64,000 nucleotides of DNA from Sepiola atlantica (GCA_963556195.1 OY744519.1:29894397-29958396); one strand, 5' to 3'; positions 13,441 to 23,449 are shown, counted from the stretch's first letter. Numbers and translations are program-made. Notes: a model not told the origin generated them from the letters alone.

Positions 13441-14128
13441 TTCAAATTGTAGTATCTGTTCTAATACTACACTTTATCATTTCTGTCCTAAGGAGAAATC
13501 CTTCTAAACTGAGGCAATTTACATAATTCAAATTGTAGTATCTGTTCTAATACTACACTTTATCATTTCTGTCCTAAGGAGAAATCCTTCTAAACTGAGG
13601 CAATTTACATAATTCAAATTGTAGTATCTGTTCTAATACTACACTTTATCATTTCTGTCCTAAGGAGAAATCCTTCTAAACTGAGGCAATTTACATAATT
13701 CAAATTGTAGTATCTGTTCTAATACTACACTTTATCATTTCTGTCCTAAGGAGAAATCCTTCTAAACTGAGGCAATTTACATAATTCAAATTGTAGTATC
13801 TGTTCTAATACTACACTTTATCATTTCTGTCCTAAGGAGAAATCCTTCTAAACTGAGGCAATTTACATAATTCAAATTGTAGTATCTGTTCTAATACTAC
13901 ACTTTATCATTTCTGTCCTAAGGAGAAATCCTTCTAAACTGAGGCAATTTACATAATTCAAATTGTAGTATCTGTTCTAATACTACACTTTATCATTTCT
14001 GTCCTAAGGAGAAATCCTTCTAAACTGAGGCAATTTAAATAATTCAAATTGTAGTATCTGTTCTAATACTACACTTTATCATTTCTGTCCTAAGGAGAAA
14101 TTCTTCTTAACTGAGGCAATTTTAATAT
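13441..14128 (+). repeat. 86-bp tandem array, eight copies
   Basis: Copies start at 13441, 13527, 13613, 13699, 13785, 13871, 13957 and 14043. The first seven look identical; only the last has changes (CTTCTTAACTG for CTTCTAAACTG). The unit contains TATCTGTTCTAATACT and GGAGAAATCCTTCTA. A single copy of the same sequence occurs inside the SINE-like element at 44840-45025, so the array is an internal segment of that element amplified recently. Confidence 0.95.
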
Positions 14129-14235
14129 TTTTCTAAATCCAGAGTGCCCCTTTTTGGAGAGTTGGATTCCCCACATTAAAAGTCGAAATTATGTCTAACC
14201 ATGCCCTCGTGGGGAGACAATTAAATAGGATCACA
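14129..14235 (+). mobile_element. SINE tail downstream of the 86-bp array
   Basis: The sequence continues from the last 86-bp unit into the same downstream sequence as the element at 44840-45025: a short line ending GGATTCCCCACATTAAAA, then GTCTAACCATGCCCTCGTGG and GGAGACAATTAAATA. The shared tail occurs at several other loci in the window. Confidence 0.6.
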
Positions 14236-14249
14236 CATAATTAATAACA

Positions 14250-14360
14250 CCCTTACCTAAATCATGCCCTCCAAAACGAGATTCGACTTTTTTTTAGGTT
14301 ACTATGTGTAAACACCCTGAAAATCTTGGCAGAAAGAAGTAAAAAAAAAAATTTTTTTTT
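14250..14360 (+). repeat. Fragment of dispersed repeat family C
   Basis: CCCTCCAAAACGAGATTCGAC and GTGTAAACACCCTGAAAATC match the start of the repeats at 17430 and 54905 and the reverse copy near 55610. Confidence 0.5.
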
Positions 14361-14382
14361 AAATTATCTTAGAATTCAGAGT

Positions 14383-14419
<37 letters not shown>

Positions 14420-14420
<1 letters not shown>

Positions 14421-14463
14421 TCCACAGACACATGTTTCACAGTTCTATGGTTCATCAGTGGAT
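14420..14463 (-). ncRNA. Hammerhead ribozyme motif, minus strand (copy 1)
   Basis: Read on the minus strand, ATCCA precedes an intact CTGATGA core. Then comes a short, imperfect helix II, then GAAAC, a four-base loop, GTGTC and TGTGGAT. ATCCA can pair with TGGAT as helix I, leaving two bases bulged. Helix III is the minimal two pairs (AC/GT). This layout matches the minimal type I hammerheads known from Penelope-like elements and retrozymes. Helix II is damaged (ACCATAGAACTGT), so this copy may be weak or dead. Confidence 0.6.
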
Positions 14464-14504
14464 TTATCACTACAAAAATGACAACAATTACATATATGCT
14501 ACTA

Positions 14505-14582
14505 GCGAACTTTTGTGGCACAGTGGTAAGGGTGCCAGACTTCAGGCACTGAGGGCGCGGTTTTGAATCTTGGTAGATTCAG
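14505..14582 (+). mobile_element. tRNA-like head of a SINE (A and B boxes)
   Basis: A box TGGCACAGTGGT (14516-14527) and B box-like GGTTTTGAATC (14559-14569) are spaced about 43 bases apart, as in a tRNA gene. The head abuts the plus-strand hammerhead directly. A Pol III transcript starting here would carry the ribozyme just after the tRNA-like part. Confidence 0.7.
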
Positions 14583-14624
14583 CCACGTTGATGAACCGTA
14601 AAACGGCGAAACACATGTCTGTGG
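14583..14624 (+). ncRNA. Hammerhead ribozyme motif, plus strand (copy 2)
   Basis: CCACG (14583-14587) pairs with TGTGG (14620-14624) as helix I, with one G-U pair. Then TTGATGA, helix II ACCGT/ACGGC around an AAA loop, GAAAC, loop ACAT and the cleavage triplet GTC (14617-14619). The only core deviation is U for C at the first position of CUGAUGA, which should impair cleavage; copy 1 and the 38753 copy retain C there. The element body follows, beginning about 14640. Confidence 0.72.
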
Positions 14625-14639
14625 ATAATTATATTTTAT

Positions 14640-14740
14640 GAATATAGACACTTCCCATATGAGGGCATCACACTGGTGAAAGGGAATAATGTTTCTCTTC
14701 TTAGTATTTAGGTAATGCTTCCGCATAAAAAGATATTTGA
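14640..14740 (+). mobile_element. Body of the tRNA-like/hammerhead element
   Basis: ATATAGACACTTCCCATATG and the following AAAGGGAATAATG and AGTATTTAGGTAATGC match, in reverse, the segments at 38550-38715 and 38905-39055. Those segments flank another tRNA-like/hammerhead unit. Confidence 0.6.
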
Positions 14741-14849
14741 ATATGTTCAATTGTCAATATCACAAAAACAACAAAAACAAGCCGCGCATGCGTGATCCCC
14801 CTCTGTATGTGACTCGATGTGGCGAGTGTAAAATGCAATAAATTTGGGC

Positions 14850-15345
14850 AATTTGGGGCATTTTTGACCCCCCTTTGACCCCCTGGGGGCGCGAACCAGA
14901 ATTTTTCTGAGGTCAAGGATGCTCATTTTATATCCAGAACAATTGCCTGTACATTTTGACCAAGTTTCAGAAAAATTGAATGGATGGATCAAACGTTATG
15001 GGAGAAATGGGTCATTTTTTGCCATTTTGGGGGCTTTTGACCCCCTGGGGGCACGAACCAGATTTTTTCCAAAGTCAGCGATACTTATTTTCTATTAGGA
15101 ACAATTGCCTCCACATTTTGGCCAAGTTTCAGAGAAATTGAATGGATGGATGAAAAGTTATGGGGCAAAAAATGTCATTTTTTGCCATTTCGGGGCCTTT
15201 TGACCCCCTGGGGGGCTAACCAGATTTTTTTACAAAAATCGGAGAATGTCACTTTCTAACCTGACCAAAGTTACAGCTTCATGCAAAATTTCAGAGGAAT
15301 TCAATGGATGGTTGCAGAGAAAAATCCCCCAATCGGGGGACCAAT
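14850..15345 (+). repeat. About 163-bp tandem repeat, three copies, with CCCCCTGGGGG core
   Basis: CCCCCTGGGGG recurs at 14879, 15041 and 15204, each followed by a variant of CGAACCAGATTTTT. Each unit later has CAAGTTTCAGAGAAATTGAA and a short AATGGATGGATG. The copies have diverged, so the array is old. The tract ends in a small hairpin, CCCCCAATCGGGGG. Confidence 0.85.
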
Positions 15346-16240
15346 ATATTAGAACAAAAAGAAACGAAATTCATTTAATTAAAAATAGCTTTCCTTAGTT
15401 TCATTAAACAAAAATAAAATTAAACAGAAAATCTCAGTGAGAATGTATTTACAAAAAGGTTTAAACACTTAAATAATTATTTTTATTGATATTTTTAAGA
15501 TTTAAAATAATGTAAGAAAAAAAGAATTTAAGAGACATATCACGCTTTTTTTTTTATTACTTGACCTCATATTACAGATGTTATTTTAAACTTTTCTTTC
15601 AAGGCAAAAATTGTAAACACAACGATATTTGAAATTATTTTTCCTAAGAAACCTTCCAACCAGCAATATATCTCCACACGCTAGTTATGTAATAAGGAAG
15701 AATTGTAGACAGAATTTAACATGGCAGAAAATGAGGAGGGGGGGGGGGGTAAAGAGAAAGAGAGAAAGGGAAAAAGATAAGGGAAGCGAGGGGGATGAGA
15801 AAAAAAAGGGAGAAAAGGGAGAAAGAAACGTTGTTTATAAAAGACTAATTGTTTTTACAAATATATAAAAATAAGTATTTTGATTCTTGTGGTTGAGAGT
15901 CAACAACTTGAAGAAGCAGCCACCGAAATGCAGTGTGTGCCAAAAGTTAGTATAAGGGTTGGGAGATTGGAGAAAAAAAAAAAGTCGGTATTATTGTAGA
16001 CAAGCAAAAAAGTACCCGCCCTCCCGGCAGCAATTAATCTAGCTGTACCTTTCTTTGCAGAAATTTTTTTTGTCACTTCATATTTTGGTATTTTGGAGAA
16101 CAACAACAAAAAGATGATTGTCATGGTGTTATTTGATATATTCCAAGGTTGAGGAAATTTACTGTCTGAATATAGTTACATTTCATTAACTTAGAGAAAA
16201 ACAATAAAAAGGGTTTAAATTGTTTTAATTAATAAATATT
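15346..16240. other. Non-coding stretch with a purine-rich tract at about 15735-15835
   Basis: AT-rich sequence. Between about 15735 and 15835 the plus strand is nearly all A and G, including an 11-base G run and GGGAGAAAAGGGAG. The open frame across it is a by-product of that composition. No gene recognised. Confidence 0.5.
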
Positions 16241-16377
16241 AATATCAACAAAACTATTGTGTATATATATAAGAAATAGAACAATAAAAATTACAATTAC
16301 CTACTTTGAAAATGAAAGAAAATCAATGTTTTTGGAAGGTTATCCCTTTTTTCATTAAATCGCTTTGATTAATACTA

Positions 16378-16684
16378 CTAAAAGGTAAAGGTCGCATAGC
16401 CTGGACGCGCACGAGTGTCGTTGCCGACATCGCACACTGCCCATGGCCGTAGCGGCGGTGATTTGTTAAGAATCACTGTGTCTAGGGCACAGCATATGCA
16501 AAGCGGAGCCCATCCCTCTCCTTCCGCTGCCTTGAAATTTCCCTGAGCTTTAGTCAGGTACCCATTTACTGCTGGGTGAACAGAGGGAGTTTTCAGACCC
16601 GAAAATTTGCATGCCGTGAGTGGGATCGAACCCGGGTCGTCCAGCCCAAAGACAAGTGCTATAACCACTCGTCCACAGGCCCTC
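16378..16684 (-). mobile_element. Full-length tRNA-derived SINE, minus strand
   Basis: Read on the minus strand it begins GGAGGGCCTGTGGACGAGTG. The A box TGGACGAGTGGT is at 16664-16675 and a perfect B box GGGTTCGATCCC at 16622-16633. A body of about 230 bases follows, GC-richer than the surroundings. The head resembles a leucine- or serine-type tRNA. The strong boxes suggest a younger copy than others here. It sits between two near-identical short direct repeats at about 16249 and 17147. Confidence 0.85.
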
Positions 16685-16689
16685 CCCGA

Positions 16690-17103
16690 CTAAAAATAGA
16701 CAAAAGAAACACACACACAACCCCCACCAATAACTACTGCTACTACTAATAATAATAATAAAGTGGCATTAACCTCGGTTGATACCACACAAAATGATTG
16801 TAAGGGTCAACGAGGAAAGACGAAGGAGGAAGAGCACCAACCAGAAGGGTGTGAAAATACCGGAATCTTGGGAAGGCATATTGTTACTCAGATTACAGAG
16901 GAGACCAACGGTCTTGCTAGTGAGAAATCAATCGTAGACGGCTGTTGTGATAACACAAAATGATTTGCAAAGGTTATCAAAAGAGGTGGAAAAAGCTGGA
17001 AATCTGAGGAGACTTGGTGTCACTCATACTCCAAGCGAACACAACTTGTTATTGCCAGTGAGCAATCACTGATAATGATTTGTGTGAAAACAAGTAGTCA
17101 GTA

Positions 17104-17140
<37 letters not shown>

Positions 17141-17146
17141 GACAAA
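16690..17146. other. Unassigned segment ending in (AAT)n
   Basis: Bounded by AAT-type microsatellites at about 16746-16762 and 17104-17142. Two half-similar stretches, around ACACAAAATGATTG (16789) and ACACAAAATGATTTG (16952), hint at an internal duplication. A 66-codon frame at 16763-16963 has no family that I recognise. Confidence 0.35.
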
Positions 17147-17429
17147 ACTATTGCATATATATAAGAAATTAGGACAATAAAAAGTACAAATGAATAACAC
17201 TGAATAATAATATATTAGAAACTGTTTTAGAAATAAGTATGCAAATTAAACATACACATGTTTGTTGCAGTGTTTGTGAATTACAATATATACAGTATTT
17301 CAAAAATATTATGTTGCATCACTGAGTTTGATAAGCCTGATCTATTTAGATGTTAATATACTTCGGACAAGTGGACAAAACTATCACATTCATTCATCGA
17401 TAGATAGATTAACAGCTTCAACTACCTAA

Positions 17430-17815
17430 TCCCCCCCTCCCCTCCAATGAGATTTTACTTCTTTTTTTTTCTTTCAGTGTTTACCTGTGAACACCCTGAA
17501 AAACTTGGTAGAAAGAAAACAACAAAAAAAGGGAGAATTATTCAAAAATAATTCTACTGTTTGTGGGCAGTTAACCCCCCCCCCCCTCATTCTTTTTTTT
17601 TTTTGCTATATGAGATAAATTCTGTGTGTTTTATTAGGAGATAGGGTGGGGTGGGGTGGGGGGGTTCTACTTTTTTAGGCTGTTTTTTACGACTTTGTCA
17701 GTCGGCTTTAGGGTTAGTGATAAAAAATTAGTTAATTGCCTGAACATGTTAGATTAGAATGTCCCGGAAATATTTATATACTAGCAGAACCCGTGTCCCG
17801 GTGTTGCCCGAGGTG
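17430..17815 (+). repeat. Dispersed repeat family C
   Basis: Starts CCCTCCAATGAGATTTTAC, continues with TGTGAACACCCTGAAAAACT, then GGCTTTAGGGTTAGTG, and ends with ACTAGCAGAACCCGTGTCCC and GGTGTTGCCCGAGG. Relatives lie at 20030-20480 (reverse), 54905-55300 and 55610-55690 (reverse). Probably a non-autonomous mobile element. No coding capacity seen. Confidence 0.6.
17644..17664 (+). other. Potential G-quadruplex
   Basis: GGG-T-GGGG-T-GGGG-T-GGGGGGG has four G tracts joined by single-base loops, one of the most stable quadruplex patterns. It lies inside the family C repeat. Confidence 0.6.
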
Positions 17816-18110
17816 GCGGTGCTATGTATAATCAGTTCTAAGTGACAGTCTTCTGGAAGTTTAAAGTTCGATCCTCAGTACAGGCGATCCTAAGAATATA
17901 ATTACGAATTACTTGAGACATCTATCCGGTTATGACTGATGGAACGAGACCAAGATACTCCTGTGGATTAAATTTAGGGTTCTGTTCGAAATTCTGTATA
18001 TATTCTCAAGTTCGACAAGACACACCTGAAGAAGGTCAGAGGTTACATCGGGCAAAACGTTGTTAGAATAACATCCAAGATAGGAACAGTAGTTCGAATA
18101 ATCCAAATAA
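17816..18110 (+). mobile_element. Family D SINE-like element with hammerhead-like core
   Basis: TCAGTTCTAAGTGACAGTCT and a following B box-like GTTCGATCCTC form part of a tRNA-like head; the A box side is weak. Near the 3' end lies CCTGAAGAAGGTC and CATCGGGCAAAACG, a degenerate CUGANGA...GAAAC arrangement, followed by AACAGTAGTTCGAATAATCC. The two tandem minus-strand copies at 32690-33360 have the same order. Confidence 0.55.
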
Positions 18111-18261
18111 TGTAAATTAATTTCCTGTAAAAAAATATTTACATTTTCCGAAAAATAATCCTATGAAAGTACCAAAATGTTATTTTTCTTTTTATCGTAT
18201 GAAATGTTGAAATTTAAATCCCATAAATACTTTAAATTTTCTTTTAAATCTTAAATTTATA

Positions 18262-18680
18262 AATAACTAGAAGAATATCCGTCTCAGGGCGGGTAAAATT
18301 AATTTCTGAACGGAAAAATTTTGTACCACTCTCATTTCCACTCACGAAAATTAAGATCAAGATATAATGCTATTAAACCTTATGTCTAGAATCCTTATTC
18401 AAATTGTGATCAAAATCCATTACATGATTTTGATTCAAGAAAATGTCTCAAATTTAAAGCTTAAGGAGTCTCAATTGGTGTCTAATGACTATTGATCAAA
18501 TTCGATGTAAATCTGAAATATTTGAATCCCTTTAAAATACTCCAAAGAAACTGAGACTTAGGGAATGTTTATTGATTAATGTCTAACACTTATTGTTAAA
18601 ATTTCACAAAAATCAGAGGTAACTGAATTTTCACCTTTGTAGATGTTGTCATGACAACACAGACAAGATGACTGACATTA
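18262..18680 (+). repeat. Dispersed repeat family A, plus strand
   Basis: Begins AACTAGAAGAATATCCGTCT and continues through GATCAAAATCCATTACATG, TTCTAGAAAATGTCT-like sequence and TGTTAAAATTTCACAAAAATC. Seven related copies occur in the window (27990 minus, 30300 minus, 37141 plus, 39060 minus, 41225 minus, 57690 plus). It encodes nothing visible; a non-autonomous element of about 600-700 bp when complete. Confidence 0.75.
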
Positions 18681-19839
18681 TTACATTTAATCCATAAAAA
18701 CTTACTCGCACAAAAATAACTTACAAACAGGAGGTAGTTCGCCCCTTTTAGCTATTCTGATTTTTCTACTAATCATTCCACCTAAAACACTGTCTGATTT
18801 CTTTACATAGGCAAAATTTTTACAAATCACCAATAAATTAAAGAATAACAGAATAGTATTCTATTACTTCATTATGATACACAGAAATAGTTTAAAAACT
18901 AACACACAGACAAGCATAATCCATTCTGACAACATGGCAACTATAATAAAGATATCGTAAGGTATTTTTCCACGTTTTTAAATGATCATGTAAAACTAAT
19001 GTTTATTTACTCTGTCCAAATATTTATTCTAATTATTTCTTCTTTCATAACAGAAAATATGAAACAAGATTTTCTTTCTTTCTCCAATCCACGCACATAA
19101 TGACATTTTCATCTTTTACGTTAGAACATAATGTAATGTCAAAATATCAGTGTAATGTTTCAAAGTCTTTTTAGTTTGGGGGTATCTGAATACCAATTAC
19201 TTCATGAACGATTTTAGAACATTGAACGGAGTAATTTGGGGCAATTAAAGTAAGACTCATAAAAATAAGCAGTAAATCTTTTCATACTCAAAACTTTATT
19301 AAGACTAGTTGAACATTCAATCTGATTAGTGGAGGAATATTAATATTTTCGTTTTCTTTTGATTTCGGTGAATTTATTTTCGTAAAACTAAAGATTCTGC
19401 TTATATAGGTGATTACGTGTAAACATTCAAAAATATTTTGGAAGACTGAAATACTATTTATTTAAATACATTTACAGTAAATCTTTATTATCACACTGTC
19501 ATAGTTTAACCTCTAAAAAAATTTGCCACTATTGCAGTTTAGTAATTCGTGCAAATTTATTTGTTTTCATTTTTTAACAATTACATTCACGACAAGGGCA
19601 GAGAATCACGGACTTTTCAATATGAATGGGGATAAAAAATAATGCCCATCGTCAATAACATCTCTGGAATAATACTGTGTTTCTTTGTTTTAAGAACAAA
19701 GAAAGAATCGTTTTTTAAAATCCTATTTCAGTCACATAAATTCTTCAGAGTGAAGTAGATTTTGGCATTATTTTCCAAACTTTTTTTAATCGACAATACT
19801 GTCAGCAGCATTTTTTGTGTTTTCACTTTTTTTTAATGT
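18681..19839. other. AT-rich non-coding stretch
   Basis: No gene recognised. Around 19390-19440 there is a short piece resembling the start of family C (GATTACGTGTAAACATTC). The rest is anonymous. Confidence 0.4.
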
Positions 19840-20000
19840 TACAACAAATAAGTGCTACCAAACACAATAAAATTTCATTTTCTACTGACCGGCATAGTTT
19901 TAAACTTCTGGAAGTGTTTTAAAATTTTTATTTATTTCAATATAAGATTTTGCGACATCCACTACTTCGGAGACAGTAAAAAATCCAAAATGGCCGACCC
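19840..20000 (+). repeat. Dispersed repeat family I
   Basis: ACAACAAATAAGTGCTACC followed by CGGCATAGTTTTAAACTTCT matches 52290-52440 (plus) and 52640-52800 (minus). Confidence 0.5.
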
Positions 20001-20029
20001 ATGAGTTGCTATTAGTGTTTCATTCATTA

Positions 20030-20580
20030 AATGCAGTTAAAAAATGACTTACCACTAACCCTAAGTCCGATTGTCAAAATCCCTGGACTTAGAGTTATTG
20101 GTAGGGTAGTGGCATTCATGCGTAGTATAGTTAACAGAATATACAAAAAAATACAAATATTGTTTTCGCACTTCATTTTAGTATAGGATCCCCCCCCCCC
20201 CTCAAAAAAAAAAACCCACCATAAAATTGAAATACTATAGTAATACACGCTTAGTTAACACACACACATACATACATCTAGCATCAAACCATATAACCTC
20301 TAAATGGCCCGGAAGTGTGTGCTCATTTTAATTTAATTAATATAAGAAACTGATCCCCAACTCTAAAAGCTAAACAAATTATTTTTTTGTCGAAATTCTT
20401 TTTCGGCTGATATTTTTTCACAGTTAAATCATTCTTTCATATCCCCCACCACCTCGGGCAACACCGGGACACGGAAATTAATTCAAAGAAAATGCAAAAT
20501 TAGGGGGTGCAATGAATGAAGAATCAAAAAAAATTAAAATGACTCCCGAACAACGCCGGGTTGGGTACGTACAAGTAGAT
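20030..20580 (-). repeat. Family C repeat, reverse, with GC-rich ends
   Basis: CACTAACCCTAAGTCCGATTG is the reverse of the GGGTTAGTG part of family C. The copy ends with CTCGGGCAACACCGGGACAC (about 20453-20472). A second GC-rich end, GAACAACGCCGGGTTGGGTA, lies at about 20549. The internal order is disturbed, so this may be two overlapping copies. Confidence 0.5.
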
Positions 20581-20794
20581 TACCATAAAAACGAGTTTGT
20601 GGTTTTTAGAAATCTGTTGGCTTAAGAAATAAAAGTCCATGTTTCTTAATTAGCATATTTATTGTGAAAAGGAAATTCACAATCTTCACCTTTGTAGCTG
20701 TCGTCATGACAACAACACAGGCAAGATGGCCGATGAGTGGGCGTGAATGCTCAACTGGGAGGTGACAATGCCTTGGTAGACATTTTTGTTTCAA

Positions 20795-20796
<2 letters not shown>

Positions 20797-20829
<33 letters not shown>

Positions 20830-20900
20830 ATATATATATATATATCCATATATATATATATATCCATATATATATATATATCCATATATATATATATCCA
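20797..20900. repeat. (TA)n microsatellite with periodic TCCA interruptions
   Basis: A TA run interrupted by TCCA about every 20-22 bases, so the array is a compound microsatellite in which the TA block and TCCA expanded together. Confidence 0.95.
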
Positions 20901-22065
20901 TAGATCGTGTAAAAACACGACAGGGGATGTTTTGTTTTTTTGGAATGTTGGAGAATGTATAACAGTAATTTTCTAATGAATGGCCGTTCCTTATTTAAAC
21001 AGTTTTATGATGATAAATACTACAAAAGGATTGAAAATCTCTACATACCACCACACTAAAAAAACAGCCGTCCGAGAAAACAGCAATACTTTCCCCTTTG
21101 TCAGAAACATCACTTACGGAATATAAGAACTAACGGACAAAATGGGGGGGGGGTACAGCGATAAAAATACAAAAGCACAAAAATAACTGTTGTATAGAAA
21201 GTACTGACATCCCTTTCCTTATACGATAAACTATTCAGAGTAACATATCAACGGCGACTCGAGGAGTACAACAGTAGTACAAGTATAGCCGTATAGCAGC
21301 AAAATCCCACCCCTTCACTGTAGAGATCCCTAGATGCCAAAAACTGTCCTACTTCTATATATATATATATGTATGAATTTTTCTTTTTAAATCTCTTACC
21401 ATTATTTTTTCTATTTCATTATTTTTTCTATTTCATTTATTATTATTCATATTATTATTGTTTTATTATTATTATTATTATTTTTTATGTAAGTTTATTA
21501 TTTTATAATTATCATTAAACTTACTTCTACTTAGTGTAATTTTTAAACTGCAAACTATATTACTGTTTTTTCAATATTTTAATTTTTATTTAGATATGTT
21601 TTAGGATAATGTTTCTTGAAATTGTTCTATTAAAAGAATATCTCTTCAATTTATCTCTTAATTAATTTTTCACTAAAAATTCTCATATTTTTGTAAAAAA
21701 AATGTCTTTTTCTATTGGTGTATTTTTTTGATACCTGTACTTTTGACAGTCTTTATTTTTCTAAGGTGTCTCTTGTATATCTGATTTCATTGCTTTGTAT
21801 GCTATTTGAAGTGGATTGTAATTATCATATCCTAACCCTACCTCAACCTCTCGAATTGCTGTATAACTGAGAGTGAACTGCACTCTAATTTTGATGCGAT
21901 GTTTTAACTTCGAACTTAGTGTCTATACCCTGTGCTGATGAATAGACTTGATATCTATAAATCAATGTCGTCTCAGAAACAATCATACACAAAACTGTTG
22001 TTTATGCTGCATTCTTGGAACGTACGTAAATAAATATGTCATAAATTTGTTTACCTAGGATCTAT
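20901..22065. other. AT-rich non-coding stretch
   Basis: Contains small T-rich and ATT-type simple repeats near 21395-21485 and a (TA)n near 21356. No coding sequence recognised. Confidence 0.4.
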
Positions 22066-22122
22066 AATATATATATATATATATATATATAGTAAGTTAT
22101 GAAAATATATTTATGGCAATTA

Positions 22123-22171
22123 AGCTACACAAAGGCTTCCGTGTTTCATCCCCGTAGGGAATCATCAGGCT
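22123..22171 (-). ncRNA. Hammerhead ribozyme motif of a Penelope-like element
   Basis: Minus strand: AGC, intact CTGATGA, helix II TCCC/GGGA closed by a UACG tetraloop with a flanking T-T mismatch, GAA, helix III ACAC/GTGT with a 10-base loop, cleavage position A after GTGT, then GCT, which pairs with AGC as the start of helix I. All invariant core bases are present. The motif lies about 260 bases downstream of a Penelope-like endonuclease fragment on the same strand, next to a (TA)n run. Hammerheads in the terminal repeats of Penelope-like elements are established (Cervera and de la Pena). A second, covarying copy lies at 35779-35825. Confidence 0.82.
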
Positions 22172-22428
22172 AAAATGCATGGAGTTTGTGTTGCCGGGTG
22201 TTTTTATATATACATGTGTGTTTAGTCTAGCTAGTTAACCAATCAGATTCTTTGTTATTCTCTTAACCAATCGTTCATTTGATTTGATTTCCTATTCTAT
22301 TGTTCTGTTTTCTATAGGGTGGCCCATCCCTGTTTCTTTGTTGTGTCGAAATAATGGGTAACCTTATTTTAACATGTGCTTGCTTGTATTTCTATTTTAA
22401 GTTTTAGTTTATTTTTTTATTTTTTTAT

Positions 22429-22845
22429 TTATTTATTTGTTCTGTGTAAGCAGTTGTTTGCTATTTCACTTCTACAGTTTAATAGGTTTTGGGGGTCTTT
22501 AAAGTTTAGGATTTAAAATTTCTCATTCAGGCATAACCTACACGGGTCGTCTAAATTTCTACATGCACTGGCCTGTCATATTATTTTCTCTTCGATTATT
22601 GGTCCGCTATCTTTGAGCTCCCAATGATGGTTCGCTAGTGTTGTTTTAATTCAACATTCTGTTTTTAAATGTACTGTTGTGATCGTAATATCTGGTTTTA
22701 AAATCTAGGGAGGTCATACCCACGTAGTACTTCTTGTTATTCGGTCTTTCTTTTGCAAATATTGTGGCTTGGTAAACAATACCTTTGGTTCAGCATTTAT
22801 TTTGTAGTGGACAAAGTGTACGAGTTATGCAGTTACAGCTTTTAT
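22429..22845 (-). pseudogene. Penelope-like element GIY-YIG endonuclease, broken
   Basis: Minus-strand translation gives a Penelope-type endonuclease. In order: a CxC and CPLQNKC cysteine cluster, GIVYQA (the GIY part), YYVGMTSLDF (the YIG part), KTRYYDH with catalytic Arg and His, then in another frame ELKDSGPI-like sequence, CRLCLNEKF and a terminal NNCLHRTNK before the stop at 22429. GIY-YIG nucleases cut target DNA for Penelope-like retroelements, whose reverse transcriptase is related to telomerase. Breaks: an in-frame stop just before GIVY, a frameshift near 22640 and further stops. The reverse transcriptase is not recognisable upstream, so this is a 5'-truncated, dead copy. Confidence 0.85.
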
Positions 22846-22905
22846 TTTCATTCCTAACTTTTTCATTTCTATTTGGGTGATTGCTATTAGGGTTTGGGTT
22901 ATTAC

Positions 22906-23449
22906 TATTTGTAGTGCTTATATTTTTGTTCTTCTTAGTGCTATTTTTGCTATACAATAGAATAGGAAATAGGAAGTAAAATCAACCGAAAAAAATCCAG
23001 GGAGGGGGGGAACAGTAGTGGGAGGTAGGAGGCAATAGAATTATTTCCTCTCCTCTCACATATCTACTACACTCAGCATCTACTGCCCCCTTTCTGTATT
23101 TTTTCTTCCTACATTGTATAAAAATGTTGAGTTTTGTTTTCAATAAAGCCACATTACCAAACGAATATTGTCGAACCCTTTGATCAAAATCTTGGTCCAG
23201 CTCTAATGATGCGTTAGTGTCCTTATTTTTACTAGCATATTACTTTGTTTGTCAACATTTCCCTAACCAATTTTACACACACACGCATATATATTTCAAT
23301 GATTCCCATAAGATGGCCTGTCATCTTTTCATTGACAGAAAACAGCTGTTCGTCTCTCATTGACATATAAGTAGTTGGCTCATTGGGTAACGACGTCCCA
23401 GCAGTCATAGAGATGTTGTTCTTTTATTCTCTTTGTGGTTGGAATAATT
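22906..23449. other. Non-coding stretch, includes an AATAAA
   Basis: On the minus strand the part nearest the endonuclease is Asn/Ser/Lys-rich low complexity and may be its linker. CAATAAAGCC near 23141 (plus) resembles a polyadenylation signal, but no gene leads to it. Confidence 0.35.

Noticed and set aside
15629..15868. Lys/Arg/Glu-rich frame resembling a nuclear protein
   Set aside because: Purine-rich low-complexity DNA, no conserved features.
21925..21985. Hammerhead at CTGATGAATAGA...TCTAT
   Set aside because: CTGATGA and an ATAGA/TCTAT stem are present, but GAAA is replaced and neither helix I nor a cleavage triplet is supported.
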